This document shows, one piece after another, positions 1 through 12,365 of a stretch of 64,000 nt of DNA. The notes under the pieces were generated by a model, which had not been told where the DNA came from, searched no databases, and saw nothing but the letters and a program-made list of their open reading frames with translations. The DNA is from Cristatella mucedo. Taxonomy: Eukaryota; Bryozoa; Phylactolaemata; Cristatellidae. Position 1 is the first letter of the stretch. Each line of letters opens with the position of its first letter. The stretch is from assembly GCA_009760855.2 (NCBI GenBank), contig WPIO01000040.1:2653501-2717500 (forward strand), written 5' to 3'. The translations under genes and the position numbers were made by a program.

Positions 1-480
1 CATCATGACCTCTGTTCGCTCCGTTAAGCGTGCAGCGCACTCGCAACGACGTACAGGGGAGAGAACCTCACATTCACCACGGAAACGAGCCGTGCCTCAT
101 GCTGACCAACATTCATTACGTTTTGTGAATATATAACGCGATCAAGCATTATGGTGAATGCTCTATATGTTAATCAAAATAGGTGCACCGACGCTAATCT
201 TGAGCACATCGAGATACTGGCTTTATGCACTTTTATTATTTTCTGTCGGTTTGCTTCGATGTATTGCATATGTCAAGTGCCCGTACAGACATCTCTAAAG
301 GCGCACGAAAGAGGCCACACTACTTCTATATACTATATGATTAACAACGAAGCACCGTGCATACGCTAATCACGACATTCGCTGTGTGAATGCCGTACCT
401 TTGCTTTTATTAGTCAGGTAAAAGCAGTTCGAGTGCCAGAGCGGATGGCCTCGCGTGAATGGAGTAAGCCTCAACATTGA
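1..480. other. No recognised feature
   Basis: Unique-looking sequence of mixed composition. The longest open frame (72 codons) has no recognisable motif. Nothing here supports a gene or a named repeat. Confidence 0.5.
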
Positions 481-490
481 GTGGCTGCCT

Positions 491-2060
491 TAATAATAAT
501 CATAATAATGTACTTGATAAAGCGCCCTCAGAGAACTTAATCTCTTTCTAAGCGCTTTACATTTGATGCAAACGGAAATGTAATTAAATGGTAAGAAAAA
601 TCATGCTTGAAAAACAAACAAAATTAATAACATGGTTAGGGGTGACATGCACAGGGTCAGCATGCAAATGTGGTTAGTGGCAGAATGCACAGTGTCAGCA
701 TGCATAAGCACGTGAAGGACGAATCACAGTGACCCACTAAATGCTGTCCTAAATAGGTGTGTTTTTAGGTTCCTTTTAAATGTGGTCAGGTAAGGGGATG
801 TTCTGACGCAGATCGGGAGGGAGTTCCAGGCTTTGGGAGCATACGAGCTAAATGCACGGTCTCCAAAGGATTTGACGTCTGTACGAGGTATTTCTAGACT
901 GTTGGATTCCGAAAAGCGGGTGGTACGATGCTTGGCCTGATGGGGGAGTATGTCGGAGAGATAGGTTGGAGCCACAGTATGAAGGGACCTAAAAGTGAGC
1001 GACAAAACCTTGAAGTCAATCCGTTGCTTGACTGGTAGCCAGTGCAGGTCGGGGAGAAGTGGTGCGATGTGGCAACTGCAACGCTCACGACAGACAAGCC
1101 TAGCTGCAGAGTTTGGCACCAGCTGCAATCGCCTGATCGCACATGCTGGTAGGCCAGTAAGCAGTGAGTTGCAGAAGTCGAGATGAGATGTCATGAATGC
1201 ATGGACCAACTTAGACGTGGTATCCTTATCTAAACAAGCCCAAATTTTAGCAATGTTATGTAGCTGAAAATAGGCAGATTTGACCATGGAGCTGATATGG
1301 TCGTCTAATGAGAGGTCGCTTTGGAATATGACACCTAGATTTCGAGCTTATTCAACAGGAGATATGCTGGCAGAGCCAATTTTGAGCGTCAGCCTTTCCG
1401 ATTTCTGAATCACACTGGGTTTGCCCATAACTAGTAAGTTAGTTTTGTCATCGTTTAGTTTTAGAAAATTTGCTGCCATCCATGTGCGGATGTCATCAAT
1501 GCATGCAGCAAGTGAGTTGCGAGAATTTGAGGTGCTCGATGGCTGGGAGGGATCAAAGCAAATGTACAACTGAGTGACATCCGCATAGAAGTGAAAGCCT
1601 ATATTGTGCTTGGCAATCACATCAGCAAGAGGGAGAGCATAAACCGTGAAAAGAACCGGACCTAGCACGGAGCCCTGAGGTACTCCATATTTCAGAGGTA
1701 CTTCAGATGATCTTTGTCCATTCACGTCAGTACTTTGGTGTCTCCCACTGAGATAGGACCTGGACCACTGCAGAGCAGTGCCAGTGATGCCCAGGCGAGA
1801 TGAGAGGCGCTCTAGAAGAACTTTGTGATCGATGGTGTCAAAAGCTGCCGATAGATCAAGCAAAGCAAGCAGAGACACTCTACCCATGTCTGCATTCCTA
1901 AGTAGGTCGTTGTATACCCTAAGCAATGCTGACTCTGTGGAGTGATTAGCTCTAAAGCCGGACTGGAACTTACTAGCAAGGTGTGAGGTTTCGATATATA
2001 TCAGTTTAGCTGGTCTGCCACTACCCGTTCCAGTGTCTTTGATAGAAATGGTAGAAGGGA
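491..2060 (-). mobile_element. L2/CR1-like LINE, 5'-truncated, dead
   Basis: A non-LTR retrotransposon on the minus strand. The piece at 1348-1926 holds reverse-transcriptase motifs (LDLSAAFDTIDH, GVPQGSVLGPVLF, then FYADVTQLY). The piece at 724-1287 holds the post-RT region (LDFCNSLLTGLP, NSAARLVCRE, LHWLPVKQRI). The catalytic YADD box reads YADV, so one metal-binding Asp is lost, and an in-frame stop near 1348 separates the pieces. Some RT motif sequence continues to about 2060 in another frame, after which homology fades, as expected for 5' truncation. The 3' end is at the left and consists of the conserved tail (aagcgc...gagattaagttctct...gggcgct) followed by an ATT-type microsatellite at 491-508. 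Family assignment (L2/CR1 clade) rests on motif recognition only. Confidence 0.85.
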
Positions 2061-2420
2061 CCTTGACCTTGATCGTGATCTACCTCAACTTTGAGTCGCT
2101 GCCAATATTTGAAGTCGTCATTTTTTCACCGAGTCTTCGTCGCACGTGTTTGTTTTTATTAAATTATTTTGTTTTTAGTCTTGAGCTAAAGCCTCGCGAT
2201 AATGCAGTGACAATAAAACACAGATAAAAGAAGTCTCAGGATGTCCACTAACTACTCTTGGAATGCATTGCCCAGTCGCAATACTTAGGTCGAAGGCTCA
2301 AACACGATAATTTCAAGCCTGCAAAAACTAATATCCACTAAAGAGAGGAATGCTTCTTGCAAGTCCGACTTACATTACTTCAACTGGAATTCAATTCAAC
2401 AAATCTCTTCGAAATTGTAA

Positions 2421-2528
2421 CAATAATAATAATGCATTTCATAAAGCTCCATCACAGATAAAAAATAATAATATACTTGTATAGCGCTCGCTGAGAACCT
2501 AATTTCTCTTTTAGCTACTTTGCACGTA
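2421..2528 (-). mobile_element. LINE 3'-tail fragments, two in a row
   Basis: Two degraded copies of the LINE 3' end lie next to each other. Each starts with an AAT-type run on the plus strand (2421 and about 2462) followed by the tail containing cataaagctcc or tatagcgctcgctgagaacctaatttctctt. Neither has coding sequence. Confidence 0.6.
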
Positions 2529-2947
2529 CTTTTGCATATATGAATTATGTGACGAATTGTATTCACTTGTTTTTTGCTGCACTTCTTCTAGTCTTTGGAT
2601 TATGGATTACTTCCCTGAATTCGCGAGGATCAAGCGAGCGCAAGGGCGCTTTATGCCATTCAAGCATTCCACGCTCTCGACCTTCAATCAATCTATCAGG
2701 CACTGTGGTATCGGAGATTAGGAATCCGCAAGAAGTGGCCAGCTCTAATGTCGCTGTAACTGGTAGAACAACGTGCGCAAGTCATGAATGTCTTCTAAAA
2801 TCAAAGACGCAAATGGGCGGGCCAATTGACATAGAGTTGTCATGCAAGTACACTCGGCGATTATTAAAAACGACGGAATGAGTCCCGCGACGCCCACCAG
2901 GGTAATTATGGAGCTCCAATGGTAACAAAGGTTATTAAACATATATA

Positions 2948-2980
2948 ACACACACACACACACATATATATATGTATATC
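2948..2980. repeat. (CA)n(TA)n microsatellite
   Basis: About 16 bp of AC repeat run directly into TA repeat. Flanking DNA at 2530-2947 and 2981-3500 shows no gene or recognised repeat. Confidence 0.9.
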
Positions 2981-3504
2981 ATTTCTTATTAAAACTCTCG
3001 CTCCCTCACTCTCTTTGTGCTTTAAAGGCATGGCCAGCAAGGCCGTTTTGATTAATACATAACGTCAAATCAGTATGCGAATTATTTTAGCATACAAAGT
3101 GCTATAGATTATCGCGGCATGATAAACAAAAGAAGGATCATCCGAGGGACTTAAAAGTTTGTCACGTGATAAACTTTAAAGGCAACGCCTAGCGACCAGT
3201 CTTAAGAGACGGTGGTACAACCTGAGGCCTTATAGGGAAGTAGTTTGATCAGGTTATTGCCATGGAAGGAATGCTGGGAGTTAAAGGCGGTCACTGAGCA
3301 AGTTTTGAAGTGATCGTGCGTCAGGTATAAGAGCCAGCCCGCGGATCGGTGAGAACTGCTGAAATCAAACCAGATGACGGCTCGATGATGGCCGTCAACC
3401 AGACGATAGCCGTCGAATTGTGCATCAACTGTCAGCTTCTCAATTTACGTACGGGCGGGCAAGCAGGCAATGAGCTGACAAACTCTACACTGAGCATCAC
3501 GTGA

Positions 3505-3655
3505 TGGCGCCCAGGAGCCAAGGTGCTCGCCCTTCGCACGACCGAGATCGAGGGTACGAATCCTGCAGATGGGCAATCCTGTATTTCCAGCTGCAAGCGG
3601 GGGTGATAGCCGTTAAGGCTCTTCTGCCGCTATGCCAAGGTTTTTTAGACTGGGT
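3505..3655 (+). mobile_element. SINE-B copy (tRNA-derived type)
   Basis: Matches other SINE-B copies in the window (12605, 40590 and, inverted, 6390 and 13560). It has a pol III box-B-like gtacgaatcctgc and the family tail ggtgatagccgttaaggctcttctgccgctatgcc, ending in a T run. It is diverged. Confidence 0.7.
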
Positions 3656-3682
3656 ATTTTGACGTCCACTGTCTACCCACCT

Positions 3683-3685
<3 letters not shown>

Positions 3686-3756
<71 letters not shown>
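3686..3756. repeat. (TA)n microsatellite
   Basis: About 70 bp of nearly pure TA repeat with one TG interruption. It directly follows the SINE-B copy. The interval 3757-4511 holds no recognised feature. Confidence 0.95.
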
Positions 3757-3758
<2 letters not shown>

Positions 3759-4510
3759 AATAAGGAACCGCACATGAAAATGGTTCTCAAGCCACTGGTC
3801 ACAGAGCGATTGTGACCATCTTATGTCACCGGACCACCAACAAGCTGAATGACTTCGCAAGCTTCAAAGTTGGCTTTGAAAACTAGCATGAAAAAATCAG
3901 CCTGAAACAAATAAGTAAAGTGTAAATTTAAATTTTCATCTACGCTTAGCTTCTTTAATCCTGTCGCAATGAATTCCAGAAGGCTTATTTGATCCTCGTG
4001 ATGTTTCACCTTTTTGGTATACCATTGCGGTTCTGACATCTTTGCTGGCTGAGATCTTGCATTTACATATAGCGTCATATACGCATTTGAGGATTTTTAG
4101 TTCAACAGCAAAAAGGCTGGAGAATGGCTGAATAGGAGAAGGCTAAGTAGGTAGTGTTTATATCAAAATCCATATCTTTAAACGAAAACCCTGAGATACC
4201 GCAAAAAATATCCCGGCAAACTAATGGCACGATAATATTTTTCATGGCAACTAGGTATTCTATGCCAAATACTTATGCCACCGTACTGCACTAATGATTT
4301 CAGAATGAGCGCATAATTAAGCAATAGATGAATTCGGCTAAAGAACTTGAGGCTAATCAAGCAGCACACATTAGCAGCATATCGCCAACCATTTTCAGTC
4401 CGATGGATTCGTCGATTGGCTAAACGAGCGTTCGCCACTATGAAGGGAACCGGCGGCAGAATCTTCGCACAGACTCCCATCCATTGGACGCCTGGTAACC
4501 TTGGAAACCT

Positions 4511-4632
<122 letters not shown>

Positions 4633-4972
4633 TCCGAGGAGCAGAGACGCAGTAGTCGCATGCGGTAAACTCCGCTCGCACGACGTACGGTAGCGATGCC
4701 CTACTGACCTACTTGCCCTGACTTATTTATCTTGCCCTATTGACCCTATATGCCTAGTTGACCTGGCAAATGTGCAGGGCTGCTATTCAGAGAGTTTGCT
4801 GTCCCGGCGGTTTCTGCTCGCTGGTTTCGATAAGACGCTGAAAGCTGGTTACAAGACGCGAGCCTTTGATTCAATCGATCGGTGGAGCTAGGAAATCTGG
4901 AAAACTAGCGGCGAACTCCCGGCGCCGAGGCGCGCTTGATCGGACCGAGCCAACGATCGGAGCTCGGAGCTC

Positions 4973-5014
4973 TGAGAGCTCGCGCACTTCGCGATTGAAG
5001 TGCGCGAGCTCTCA
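4973..5014. repeat. Perfect 18-bp inverted repeat, 6-nt loop
   Basis: Arms 4973-4990 (tgagagctcgcgcacttc) and 4997-5014 are exact reverse complements around the loop gcgatt. The stem is GC-rich and would be very stable as RNA or as extruded DNA. It lies in a locally CpG-rich patch (4880-5020). No adjacent gene explains it. Confidence 0.85.
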
Positions 5015-6389
5015 TTCCTCAAGCAAACGCTAAATGCCGAGCAGGCTACTGTAGATACTAAAATCAAAATGAGAGCAATTAAGATTTATCCGCACTTAGC
5101 TCGCTCGTCGAATTGCGATGGGGCGTAAGTAGGGATGAAACGAGTCACTTAACGACAGCTCAGGCGACTGTGCTGTCGTTTCCTTGAAATTTCCCGACCT
5201 TTCAAATTGTGCACTATTATATACATAAAATATATATATATATATACTTATATGAGTATTATATTTATATTTTCATTTTCGTTTTTATTTTTATCTACAT
5301 TTACTTCTATATATTTATCTATATTTATATTTAGATGTTTAAATGTATGTATTATATTATGTTACATTTGCTAGAGCTTCCAGTCGCTCGCATATTGCTG
5401 TGAGGCCAAATTTGAGAACGAGGCCATCACCCACTATAGCCTAGAATGTGTTCGCAATAAAGCACTATCCGATTTCAAAAGAGCAGCCGCCACTTCAAGG
5501 AACATACTTTCGCAGACTAGGAAAGCATTTTCAGAAATGCATCTCTGCCCTTTCGCTATTGAGTGGATCGCGCGAAATCATGTCCAGAGAGAACAGGAAA
5601 ACGACGCGAGCTGTCTCCAAAATGGATGAAGCTGAATTAAGACTTGTGAAAAAATCGAAAAAATTAAGAATCTTCGGCTTTGCAGTTGATGTCAAGGGAA
5701 TTCGGGTAGAATGAATGATGCTAGCACACTGTTTCTTTACAGTCGAGGCTGATAAATTAGAAAATGCCGTCTTAGCTCGTATAGATTCGCTGTCTACTTC
5801 GTAACCTGCCTCTTAACCTGTAGAAAGATCCTTTTTTAGTTTGGAGCTGAAATATCGAGCCCTTGAAAGAGGTGCTACGAAACTCTGACCTTGACTATCA
5901 GCAGCTCAAAGTGTGTGATTTATAGCCATACTGAATCGTAACAGTTAGAGAGAGATGGCGAAGACGCAGTCTAGACTAGTATTGGTAAATGGTGAAATTC
6001 TCCAATAGTCCTTAAATAGCAAGCTATGCTCGTTCAAACTATTGACAATGCAATTTTCGATTATTTGTATTATTTTTTTCGACATTTAATCACCATATTT
6101 ATTGTATTGTATTTTATTAGTATATTATTATTGTTGTTGATTATTTATAATATGCATTGTTCGATGTTTTTGCTTCTTGAAAATTGTCAATTATTTGACA
6201 ACTATTGTCAATTATTATCAGTTGTTGACAGCATAGAAATGTTTCTACGCAGTTAAATCGACTAATACGGAGCCACCCCTTTAAACGAAGACAAATATTT
6301 ACTACCTTGACAGAAGCTTTTAGAATAATGACCTTTGGTTCTCTGATGAATGCGGAAAGCAGTTAATTCGAAACCTGAAAAACTTAGCT
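5015..6389. other. No gene seen; AT-rich patch
   Basis: Holds a T/A-rich low-complexity stretch at about 5215-5350 and another at 6050-6150. Short open frames (for example 5448-5714, 88 codons, and 6026-6256, 76 codons) show no recognisable motif and no splice context, and I do not call them genes. Confidence 0.5.
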
Positions 6390-6552
6390 GATTTAAGAGC
6401 CTCTTTTGTATAGCGACAGAAGAGCCTTGGCGGCTATCACCACCGCTCGCAGCGGCGACAGTGGATCGCCCATCACAGGATTTGAACCCACGACCTCGGG
6501 ACCGAGGTCGTGAAAAGCAACCACCTTAGCTAGTGTGCCATCGCGGCTCACC
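6390..6552 (-). mobile_element. SINE-B copy, nearly full length
   Basis: Inverted copy. On the minus strand it has a tRNA-like head (gagccgcgatggcacactagct), the palindromic block (gacctcggtcccgaggtcgtg), box B (gggttcaaatcctg) and the tail gatagccgccaaggctcttctgtcgctatacaaaa. It is one of the best preserved members and helps define the family. Confidence 0.8.
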
Positions 6553-7815
6553 AGTGCAAAATGCTAACCTCGGTTCACTAGCAAGTTTTTATTACAGTGG
6601 ATTTCTTTCATTAAAAGATCCACGATCAGCTAAGCGTACATTAAAGCAGCTGGCTGGCATATTGTACTGCTTTTTAGGAAGCCTTACAAATATCAGGTAA
6701 TTACGACAGAACTCGAAGTGACGTGTGACAAGCATTGCTTATGGCACATGGAGCCGAAGCAATGCTAATGACAGAACAGAAGTGGTTCCCCCTGTTTTAT
6801 ATATATAGAACACTTTGACAAATTCTCCGCGGCTTTTCCTTCGCGAGTGCTTGAAAAACCTCGCAGCTGCGCAGCCAAGTGAGGCTGCGTGTAGTAAGTA
6901 GCTCTCCTGACCAGTCCTTTGCCTGTTCCAGCTGGCATGGCCTTTTGGCAGCGGCGAGGATTTCTAGTATTTCTTAGCAGTGTCGAAGTTTGTCTCTTCC
7001 GAATTCGTGGTCAAGCAAAGAGAATGTCTCTTCCGACCTCCTCATTGTCCAGCAAAGAGAACGGAAGCATCAGCTCCACTCGGGTGATGAAAAACCGCTT
7101 TCACTTCCATCCTTCCAGGGATAAACAATATAATACATACGTAATATAAACATAAAATGAAACCGATTTCCTTCAACGTCAAAGTCGTAAGGAAATATGA
7201 AAAGCTACGAAGCCTTTGACGTCTGAAGGTCACGGGTGTAGACCGTAACTCCGTAATCTCAGAAAATTTAAAATAGCCGCCGCAATAAATAGTGAGAAAT
7301 AGTGACCAGGAGACGAACAATATCACGAGGCAGCCGTCTCTCCGTTTCTATCTGGGACTTCTTTGTCTGGCTTGCTTTTGCATCGAAACTGGTCAGCAAT
7401 TTCCACATATGATGTATTATCTCCAAGCGGCACTTAATAATTTTAAATTCGCGAGCATATTAGTGGAATTAGAAGTATATATCTTGTCAGCTAACTTAGA
7501 TGATCTCGCTAGTTCGAATGGTAATCCAAAGAAATTTGCATCGAGTGAATGCAGCTTTATTGAGACTATAAATTTAAAGCTTCAGCTTTAGAACGTAGAG
7601 TGACTTTTAGAAAAATTGGTGTAATGTTCGTACATAATGTACAGAGATTTTTACACATTCATTCAAGCAGTAGCGATACAAAAATTGCACATATAAGACT
7701 TCACAGTTAAAGATTTTAAAGGGATATGACAAAAAAGCGTAAATAACTACTGCAATAGCTAAACAAATTATTTTTTTATCTATGCCCTGGAAACCAATGG
7801 AAACACAGTAAACCA
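6553..7815. other. No recognised feature
   Basis: Open frames of up to 99 codons (7292-7591) have no recognisable domain. A TATA-like run near 6800 has no supported gene downstream. Confidence 0.45.
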
Positions 7816-7944
7816 AGCTGGTTTGGTCTAGCGGTTAAGGTGCTCACCCCGACCAAGGTCTGACTGAAGTCGTGGGATCGAGCCCCGAGGCATATGTGAA
7901 GCGCCTGAATAGAGATTAAGTTCTCTTGGGGCGCTATATAAATG

Positions 7945-7975
<31 letters not shown>

Positions 7976-7976
7976 A
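7816..7976 (+). mobile_element. SINE-A, full-length tRNA-derived SINE, with (AT)n tail
   Basis: A tRNA-derived SINE. Box A is tggtctagcggttaagg and box B is gggatcgagcccc, spaced as in a tRNA gene. The body ends in gaagcgcctgaatagagatt then aagttctcttggggcgct, which is the same 3' tail as the LINE family here. An AT microsatellite follows at 7948-7976. There is no cloverleaf 3' half or discriminator, so it is a SINE and not a working tRNA. Shared tail sequence implies mobilisation by the LINE machinery (inference from known SINE/LINE pairs). Confidence 0.88.
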
Positions 7977-8992
7977 GAAACCAATAGGAAAGTAGCAGAC
8001 AGGGAACTGCCTTCACTTACCTAAGAACATTAGCTCCACCTGCTCCACAAGTATGCATGCATTTAACATAAACGAAGCATCTGATAGATTCGGACTTTGT
8101 TGATAAGTTTGCACAGCCAAGCTAGTCCGTGCAAACGTGACATCTCGAAGACTTTTGCAGCTCACTACTTGCATATATTTCTATCTGTGCTATATGACAC
8201 TTACGACTGTTGCCAAACTCTGCGGCTAGGCTAATTTGTGGTAAATTTTGCCACGAGCCACAAGATTAAATCACTAAAGAGCCGATCGTTCGATCCTCCG
8301 ATCAAGACGAGATCTCCAGATAATCTGGATCTACATCCGCTACAGATAATGCCGCACATTGTTCCCCTTTTCTTTGACCCAGTTGGATGGAAGCTTAGCT
8401 GGAAGTGCTGGCGCATTTTTAAACGCTTCAATATTCCAGCCGATCATGTAATAATCGTGATTGTATTTACTAGATTACAGAAACGCCATCCAATTCCTTA
8501 GCAGCGCCGTGCAAGTCAGAACGGGATGAAGACCGCATTACTTGGAGATAAATACCTGCCATCACCAGTACCATAAAGGTCTACAGTAATAGATATTTAC
8601 TGTATCGTGGTTTCTAATGGCTTGCATCAAGCGTGATTTTTTGTTGGTTCAGTTTTCAGATCATTAGATCAACTAAGCATGACAGTGAAGTATACAGCCA
8701 ACGACTTAACAAGCAAGCTGCTGGTACTTTGGCGTCAGCCGGTCAGTACAAAGCTAATCATTTCTACAGGACTCGGCAAGGCTCACACCCGTGCTCGCAC
8801 TCATACTTGACCTTTTTAAACATTGCCAATTACCGAGGAACACATCTATGCTCCGCATAGGATGATACACTGTTTGGTGTTCACGGCTCATGTGATTACA
8901 AAAAACTTATCAACTTATGGCTAAAAGGACGTGCTCGAAGCTGTGTGCTAAAATGTGATGCGTGCTGTGTGCTGGTGTGCTGTTGTTCAACT
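7977..8992. other. No recognised feature
   Basis: Mixed-composition DNA. Complementary-strand open frames at about 8231-8501 show no motif. Nothing supports a gene. Confidence 0.45.
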
Positions 8993-9138
8993 TACTGCGA
9001 TTTATCAAATTACTGCGATTCATCAAATTACTGCGATGTATCAAATTACTGCGATGTATCACATTATTCTGATTTATCAGATTATTTTGAGCAATCAAAT
9101 TACTGCGATTTATCAAATGATCGCGATTATCAAATTAC
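8993..9138. repeat. 18-bp minisatellite, about 8 units
   Basis: Tandem units of the form ttactgcgatttatcaaa, drifting through catcaaa, gtatcaaa and gtatcaca variants. Because 18 is divisible by 3, frames on both strands stay open and encode hexapeptide repeats (NYCDLS-like on plus, LINRSN-like on minus). No start context, signal or splice sites support translation. Confidence 0.9.
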
Positions 9139-9857
9139 CGGGATAAGCTTTTTCACCAACAGTGTTCAAACGGGTGACTTCCGTCATCCGCAATGACCGC
9201 TGATATCTTTTGCTTCTTTTTAAGCATACTTCAGCGACAGCAGCTTCGTCAACACTATCGTGACCATTGTGGAAGCAGCCGTTAACTACCACTCGCCGTC
9301 ACAAAACCTCTGGCAGAATGAGCCACAACGGAAGAGAATAAGAGCCACAACGAGATCTCTAGCCTCTACCCTGTGACGTCATTGGCGCACATTTCATAGG
9401 CATTCGGACGTTTGAAAATGATGTGAATCGCGTGGAAACGTAGCGCCACCTAGCGAGGAAGCCGGGTGCGATTCTCGCGCTTTCTTAAAGCAGATCCCTA
9501 GAAAGTGGCAACAGAAATCCATACGCGATGCTTAGATAATTAGGCATCTTTTCCAAAAATAAGGACCTTTTATTTTCTTTCTCATATCGTGAGCGTGTAA
9601 ATGTGACTCCTGACTTGAAACCTCATATTCCTAACTTTTATTTTCTCAGCAGGCGAGGTCTTGATGAAATGTGAATACAGTAGCTGCGTTCCTAACTTAA
9701 AACTTTACCATTTACGATTACGTCTTTGCTAGATACGACAAAGGACGGATCACTTCACGTCACCAATGATGCTAGCCTGCAGAGTTCTGAGTTCTTAGTC
9801 ACGGAACAGCTGGAGCCGCCGAAAGCTTGACCTTGACTTGACGAGCCTCGTGAATAT

Positions 9858-9858
<1 letters not shown>
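9139..9858. other. No recognised feature
   Basis: Sequence between the minisatellite and the GA tract. No gene, SINE or LINE homology was seen. Confidence 0.45.
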
Positions 9859-9937
<79 letters not shown>

Positions 9938-10043
9938 GAGAGAGAGAGAAAGAGAGTGAGAGAGAGAGTGAAAGAGAGTGAAAGGAAGAGGAAGCGAGAG
10001 AGGGGAGGGATAGGGAGAGACAGAGACAGAGAGAAAGAGACAC

Positions 10044-10102
<59 letters not shown>

Positions 10103-10511
10103 GAGGGAGAAAGAGTGAGAGAGAGTTGTAAGAAAGTGTGAGATAGGGAGAGGGAAAGAGTGACGGAGAGAGGGAGACAGAGAGAGATAGAGAGAGGTAG
10201 ACAGAGAGACAGGGAGACATAAACAGATAGACAGAGAGAGAGAAAGAGAGAGAGGAGAATATAGTGAGACAGGGGGACAGAAAGACAGGGAGACATAAAC
10301 AGATAGACAGATAGAAAGAGAGAGAGAGAGAGAGGGAGCGAGAGAGAGAAAGAGAGAGAGAGAGATAGAAAGAGGGAGAGAGGGAGGGAGAGGGAGAGAG
10401 CGAGAGAGAGAGAGAAAGATAGAGAGAGATAGAGAGAGAGAGAGAGAAAGAGACAGACAGACAGAGAGGAGGAGAGATAGAGACAGAGAGACAGAGAGAG
10501 AGAGAGAGAGA
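9859..10511. repeat. GA-rich low-complexity tract, about 650 bp
   Basis: Pure GA repeat at 9859-9933 passes into a long imperfect purine tract with GACAGAGA, GGGAGA and GATAGA variants up to 10511. On the plus strand it is almost pyrimidine-free, so it could form triplex DNA. Ser/Leu-rich frames of up to 260 codons across it are repeat artefacts. Confidence 0.95.
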
Positions 10512-10576
10512 TCGTGGCGAAGCAAGCTCTACTTTGAAAATGCTACACCCAATGCATGACACCCAGAACCCTACCA

Positions 10577-10591
10577 CTTGTGTGTGTTTGC

Positions 10592-10626
<35 letters not shown>

Positions 10627-10660
10627 TGTGTTTGTGTGTTTGTGTGTTTGTGTGTGTGTC
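10577..10660. repeat. (GT)n microsatellite with TTTGTG variants
   Basis: Starts at tgtgtgtttgcttgtgtg and continues as GT repeat, then as (TTTGTGTG)n. It lies 65 bp after the GA tract. No gene was seen in 10661-11400. Confidence 0.95.
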
Positions 10661-11422
10661 ACGTGCTTTCCCTTTCCTGTCTCCGACCTTTCCGTAAGAC
10701 TGCGAAGCTGTTAGACTGCGAGCTGCATCAGTTTGTACGGTGTCAACAATCCTGGCCTGTGACAGCCATCGGCAGCCCCGGTGTGCCACACATCCGTTTT
10801 AACTATGGTGAAGTAGAGCTGAGTTTCCGCGTATCGACTTGGCTGGTATACAAAAGCAGCAAGTATTTAACTAACTTATTGGTCTAGATAGCTTCACCTG
10901 TGGGGCACTCACCTGGTAGCACAAATCAAAATTTTCGCGTTATTTGCGCCCACTCGCGGCGGTATTGTTATTATTATTATTCTGCATTCAGTACCGCAGC
11001 TGCTGGCCGCCGCTGCTTCTGGTCAGAACACCGCAATTTGAAACTTGTGAGCGATTTTGGATGGCGTCCTCATTCTAATGAGAAGAGCCCACTATCAAGC
11101 TAGGCGCCAATTTAAAGAAAGGCTTGCCGTTTCTCGGACTTTATCTTCATTGTGTTCTGGACAGGCTCCTGCCACAAAGGCCGACAGTGTAGGTGTCACA
11201 CCTAGTGAGAGTGAGCTCGCCTGACACAGTGGGTGGTGACTGATAAACGTTGACCGTCACTGTCTTAGCCATCCCACTCTGAATGGCACTCTCAACCTCA
11301 GAAGGACCATTATGCGCTTAGAGTGACTCGCTGTCTAGAACTCGCGGGTTTAAGTGCTGAGTAATGATTATTGCTAAATGGAGGCACCGGATTTAGGACT
11401 TGCTATATTCGAACGTGCGAAT

Positions 11423-11486
11423 GCTCTCTCTCTCCTCTCCTCTCTCTCCTCTCCTCTCCTCACACACACACGCACACACACACACA
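11423..11486. repeat. CT-rich then CA-rich low-complexity run
   Basis: ctctctctcctctcctctctctcctctcctctcct is followed by a CA repeat to about 11486. Purely low complexity. Confidence 0.9.
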
Positions 11487-11675
11487 AACTCAGACATAGA
11501 CCTATTCCTGCAAATCAGAACCTAAAGGTATAAATATCTGCATACATGCTTGCTTGAATAGTATATAACGTATATGACTGCAAATATTAACTGTGTAGTG
11601 TGTAAATAACTATTTCTACATTCACAGTACCTCATAATATGCTTGTAGATGCTTTCATGCACATATACCTGTATG

Positions 11676-11801
<126 letters not shown>

Positions 11802-11997
11802 TAATACATTTGTATAGCGGCCTCAGAGAACTGAATCTCTATCTAGGATCTTTACAGATGCTGTGTAGAAAGCATTACCAAATGTTTGGTGGTAATATCC
11901 GCAAGCAGCAGGTATAGTGTAAGCAGGCAAGTGCACACAAACGACAAATCACGAAGACCCACTAAATGCTGTAGTAAACAGGTGCGTTTTAACATAT
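11802..11997 (-). mobile_element. LINE 3' fragment
   Basis: Contains the LINE tail (tatagcggcctcagagaactgaatctctatctagg) and the 3' UTR segment cgaagacccactaaatgctgtagtaaacaggtgcgtttt shared with the copies at 491 and 28722. No coding region is retained. Confidence 0.75.
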
Positions 11998-12295
11998 ATC
12001 TTACAGCGAAGACTTACAGATCTGAGTGGTCACCGCAGCCCTGTATCCTGCTGTACCCGCTCTGTCTGTGTAACACGCGGGACAGAAGCTCCTCACGTCA
12101 TCACTGTGCGATACATGAGGCGGCACATTATTCTTCTTGCGTTGCACGTAATACGATGCAGAAATAAATAACAGTCCGAAACATGGTCAGTTTGTTCTCT
12201 CCAAATCATCGGCACTCTCCACCATCGGCCTGCTTTGTTTTTGCTTTTAAACCATTGTCTCAAATTGTCTACACACACGGCTTGCAAACCATACG

Positions 12296-12332
12296 TTATA
12301 TGTTATAAGTTATATGTTATATACATATATGT

Positions 12333-12365
<33 letters not shown>

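Noticed and set aside
7816-7900. Possible tRNA genes (also 39800-39898 and 56188-56260)
   Set aside because: Boxes A and B are present, but the units continue into a shared LINE-like tail and recur as dispersed copies, so they are SINEs.
8993-9138. CRISPR-like array
   Set aside because: Contiguous 18-bp tandem units without spacers in eukaryotic DNA; a minisatellite.
9755-10577. Ser/Leu-rich open frames of up to 260 codons
   Set aside because: They are translations of the GA/CT low-complexity tract, present in several frames at once.
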